Part shown: positions 14,218 through 15,577 of the stretch, in pieces | Layout of the letters: every line of letters begins with the position of its first letter | How positions within the stretch are numbered: the stretch's first letter is position 1 | NCBI GenBank assembly: GCA_030528965.1 | Contig: JAUMXS010000013.1 | Location: 1-15,577, forward strand | DNA length: 15,577 nt | From: Eubacteriales bacterium | GTDB taxonomy: Bacteria; Bacillota; Clostridia; Oscillospirales; Oscillospiraceae | Direction of reading: 5' to 3' | The notes under the pieces: model-generated | Told to the model about the DNA's origin: nothing | What the model saw: the letters and a program-made list of their open reading frames with translations, nothing else | Database searches by the model: none | Translations under genes and position numbers: made by a program

Positions 14218-14751
14218 TTATTGGATGGAAGAGTTCGGGGAGAGCACGGACTCGTAACCCCATTCATGGAAGATGTAGTCAGACTCAACGACTTGAACAT
14301 ATTCCCCCTCCGCTTTGGTGAAGCCGTTTTTGAGATAGAAACGAATGGCGGGTTCATTCGAAGTCACAACAAACAGCCGCAGATGATCGGCACCTTTCTG
14401 TTTGGCGGTCTCTTTTGCTTTCGAGAGCATATAACTCCCGATGCCTTGCCGGAAATACTTCAGATTTACACCGAAGCGTTCCAGATACAGCGCTTTTCCG
14501 GACGAATATTTCCATGTCACGGCGTTTTCACCCGGATTGAACGGGCAAAGTGCAAAGACGGATGCGATCGCTGACCCGTCGCAGAGCAGGTACAGATTGT
14601 GCTCGCGGATGTCTCCCTCGACGAACTCACTGGGATAATACTCGTCCCATGTATGAATACCCCGCCGGTTCAGATCGACGACGAGCTCTCTGTATAAAGC
14701 CTTCAGCTGCGAAAGATCCTGCAGGTCGGCGGCCCGGAATTCCATATACAT
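14218..14751 (-). CDS. GNAT-family N-acetyltransferase (second gene of pair)
   Basis: The product of about 177 residues shows the GNAT acetyl-CoA fold. Strand beta-4 and motif A read ALYLERFGVNLKYFRQGIGSYM, where RQGIGS is the pyrophosphate loop. A later segment, LRLFVVTSNEPAIRFYLKNGF, is the typical motif B with the N-x-x-A-x-x-F-Y signature. The substrate cannot be told. The start is uncertain: AAGGG (14760-14756) lies 4 bases before the ATG at 14751 and 10 before the ATG at 14745, while an earlier in-frame GTG at 14793 has no good ribosome binding site. It follows the other GNAT gene in the same direction and is probably cotranscribed with it. Confidence 0.85.
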   Translation of the reverse strand: MYMEFRAADLQDLSQLKALYRELVVDLNRRGIHTWDEYYPSEFVEGDIREHNLYLLCDGSAIASVFALCPFNPGENAVTWKYSSGKALYLERFGVNLKYFRQGIGSYMLSKAKETAKQKGADHLRLFVVTSNEPAIRFYLKNGFTKAEGEYVQVVESDYIFHEWGYESVLSPNSSIQ

Positions 14752-14803
14752 ATCACCCTTTTCCGGTTTTGGCGGATCATATGCCGCCTGCACGGGAGCT
14801 TCG

Positions 14804-15271
14804 TTATTCCGCCATTTGGTTCAAAGTATCACCCGTCAGACGGTATACCGTCCAGTCGTCCATGGGAATTGCCCCCATCGAAAGATAAAAATCTATGCTG
14901 GGTCGGTTCCAGTCAAGGCAGGCCCATTCCAGACGCCCGCAGCCGCGTTCTACCGTGATTTGGGCCAGTTTTTTGAGAATGGCTTTGCCGTAACCCCGGC
15001 CGCGATACTCGGGTTTCACAAAGAGGTCCTCGAGATAGATCCCTGACCTTCCCAGAAAAGTGGAGAAATTGTGAAAGAACAAAGCAAAGCCGACTTCTGT
15101 GCCATCCTCCACGGCGAAGACGACTTCTGCTTTCTGCTTGTCAAAGAGCCATTCGTTCAGGATGTCTTCCGTCGCGACCACTTGATCCAGCATCTTCTCA
15201 TACGAGGCCAGATCGCGCACAAATTGCAGGATGAGGCCGACATCTTTTCGTTCCGCATATCTGAATTCCAA
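14804..15271 (-). CDS. GNAT-family N-acetyltransferase, polyamine acetyltransferase-like
   Basis: The 155-residue protein is a compact GNAT enzyme. Motif A reads LEDLFVKPEYRGRGYGKAI, with RGRGYG binding the acetyl-CoA pyrophosphate. Motif B is RLEWACLDWNRPSIDFYL, and the end (GAIPMDDWTVYRLTG) resembles the diamine/spermidine N1-acetyltransferase-like subgroup. The substrate is therefore possibly a polyamine or thialysine-like amine, but this subgroup has varied substrates. The start codon is TTG at 15271, supported by AAAGGAG 7 bases upstream and by the position of the first beta strand (EFRYAERKD). It is the first gene of a two-gene minus-strand unit with a promoter at 15337-15365. Confidence 0.88.
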   Translation of the reverse strand: MEFRYAERKDVGLILQFVRDLASYEKMLDQVVATEDILNEWLFDKQKAEVVFAVEDGTEVGFALFFHNFSTFLGRSGIYLEDLFVKPEYRGRGYGKAILKKLAQITVERGCGRLEWACLDWNRPSIDFYLSMGAIPMDDWTVYRLTGDTLNQMAE

Positions 15272-15278
15272 TGAAAAA

Positions 15279-15285
15279 CTCCTTT
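15279..15285 (-). promoter_or_regulatory. Ribosome binding site that sets a TTG start
   Basis: AAAGGAG on the minus strand lies 7 bases before the TTG at 15271. No in-frame ATG or GTG is found at a comparable distance, so TTG is the likely start of the acetyltransferase gene. Confidence 0.75.
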
Positions 15286-15336
15286 GTCTTCCGTCAGGAA
15301 ATGGGACGCTGAATATTCCGAACGCCCGTTAATTGG

Positions 15337-15365
15337 ATTTTATCATATGAAGGCCCGCGATTCAA
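15337..15365 (-). promoter_or_regulatory. Promoter of the acetyltransferase pair
   Basis: On the minus strand TTGAAT (15365-15360), a 17-base spacer and TAAAAT (15342-15337) with TG one base upstream form an extended -10 promoter. The start point would be near 15330, giving a leader of about 58 bases. Confidence 0.7.
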
Positions 15366-15457
15366 TGGCCTGTGAAGCGGAAGCAAAGCAATATGGGGAA
15401 TATACCGGAAATGCACGGTTTGATCGTTACGGGGGAGAGAAGCTTGCCGGGCTCTGC

Positions 15458-15486
15458 TTGCGAAATACATTGAACGGGTATATAAT
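15458..15486 (+). promoter_or_regulatory. Rightward promoter for a gene beyond the window
   Basis: TTGCGA (15458-15463), a 17-base spacer and a perfect TATAAT (15481-15486) form a sigma-A promoter. The start point would be near 15493. Confidence 0.7.
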
Positions 15487-15570
15487 GACAATACCGGAAA
15501 CCCCGGAATACTTTTATTTGGAGAATGCTGTTTGAAAATGAACAACACCTTGGAGATTGTGGGCTGACCC

Positions 15571-15577
15571 GGGAGGG
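15571..15577 (+). promoter_or_regulatory. Shine-Dalgarno sequence at the window edge
   Basis: GGGAGGG is the last seven bases. The same heptamer precedes uppP at 3094-3100, so a start codon probably follows within about 10 bases past the end of the window. Confidence 0.55.

Larger units (their letters stand above)
15366..15577. other. Intergenic region between the acetyltransferase promoter and the next gene
   Basis: Apart from the promoters and ribosome binding site listed separately, I see no supported gene between 15272 and the window end. A 10-base direct repeat ATACCGGAAA occurs at 15402-15411 and 15491-15500; its meaning is unclear. A 9-codon frame at 15538-15567 is described in the findings. 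Confidence 0.5.

Noticed and set aside
15284..15535. An 83-codon plus-strand frame in the right-hand intergenic region
   Set aside because: It has no ribosome binding site, overlaps two promoters and resembles no family I know. A degraded gene remnant remains possible.
1..15577. Sigma-54 (-24/-12) promoters, given that rpoN is present
   Set aside because: I looked for TGGCAC-N5-TTGC-like sites in the intergenic regions and found none convincing; partial matches such as TGGCAC inside ftsK lack the -12 element.
1..15577. CRISPR arrays, insertion sequences, phage genes or attachment sites at the tRNA genes
   Set aside because: No regularly spaced repeats, transposase or integrase motifs, or duplicated tRNA 3' ends were seen. 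Both tRNA genes look intact with no sign of an integrated element beside them.

Overview
The window looks like a chromosomal segment of a Gram-positive anaerobe of the class Clostridia (Bacillota), possibly near the Oscillospiraceae. The signs are strong AGGAGG-type ribosome binding sites, a Mini-III RNase, an RqcH-type ribosome quality-control factor, an FtsK/SpoIIIE translocase without an HMM-like extension, UppP, sigma-54, and a moderately GC-rich coding sequence by eye. A tRNA-Sec gene shows that the organism can probably use selenocysteine. This placement is inference from gene content, not a phylogenetic result.

Layout, left to right. (1) Positions 1-1680, minus strand: tRNA-Pro(CGG) with its own consensus promoter and terminator, and rpoN (sigma-54) with its own promoter. 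(2) Positions 1710-2871, plus strand: selC (tRNA-Sec, anticodon TCA) from a strong promoter, then a hairpin-rich spacer ending in an intrinsic terminator, then yqeB, a maturation factor for selenium-dependent molybdenum hydroxylases. (3) Positions 2988-8825, plus strand: a tight housekeeping operon uppP-ftsK-mrnC-rqcH, with gaps of 14, 0 and -11 bases, from one promoter with a hairpin in the 5' leader. (4) Positions 8930-10983: a secreted beta-propeller protein and its terminator. (5) Positions 11102-14182: a two-gene operon. Its first gene encodes a BTAD/SARP-type DNA-binding regulator with a degenerate GGDEF-like C-terminus. The second, overlapping by 8 bases, encodes a membrane protein with a C-lobe-only pseudokinase inside and a C-type lectin-like domain outside. 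(6) Positions 14218-15365, minus strand: two GNAT acetyltransferases convergent with region 5. (7) Positions 15366-15577: an intergenic stretch with a rightward promoter and a Shine-Dalgarno sequence at the very end, so another gene probably starts just beyond the window.

The most unusual part is region 5. The arrangement suggests an envelope-to-nucleoid signalling unit: an extracellular lectin-type sensor on a Pro/Thr/Glu-rich stalk, one transmembrane helix, a long acidic cytoplasmic linker and a catalytically dead kinase fold, co-expressed with a transcription factor that itself carries a dead nucleotide-cyclase-like domain. Both signalling folds appear to have lost their catalytic residues, so signalling by protein contact or ligand binding is the likelier mechanism. 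The domain assignments are by eye; the functional link is inference. A second linkage of interest is selC beside yqeB, which joins the two known bacterial uses of selenium (selenocysteine and the labile selenium cofactor of molybdenum hydroxylases) in one short segment.
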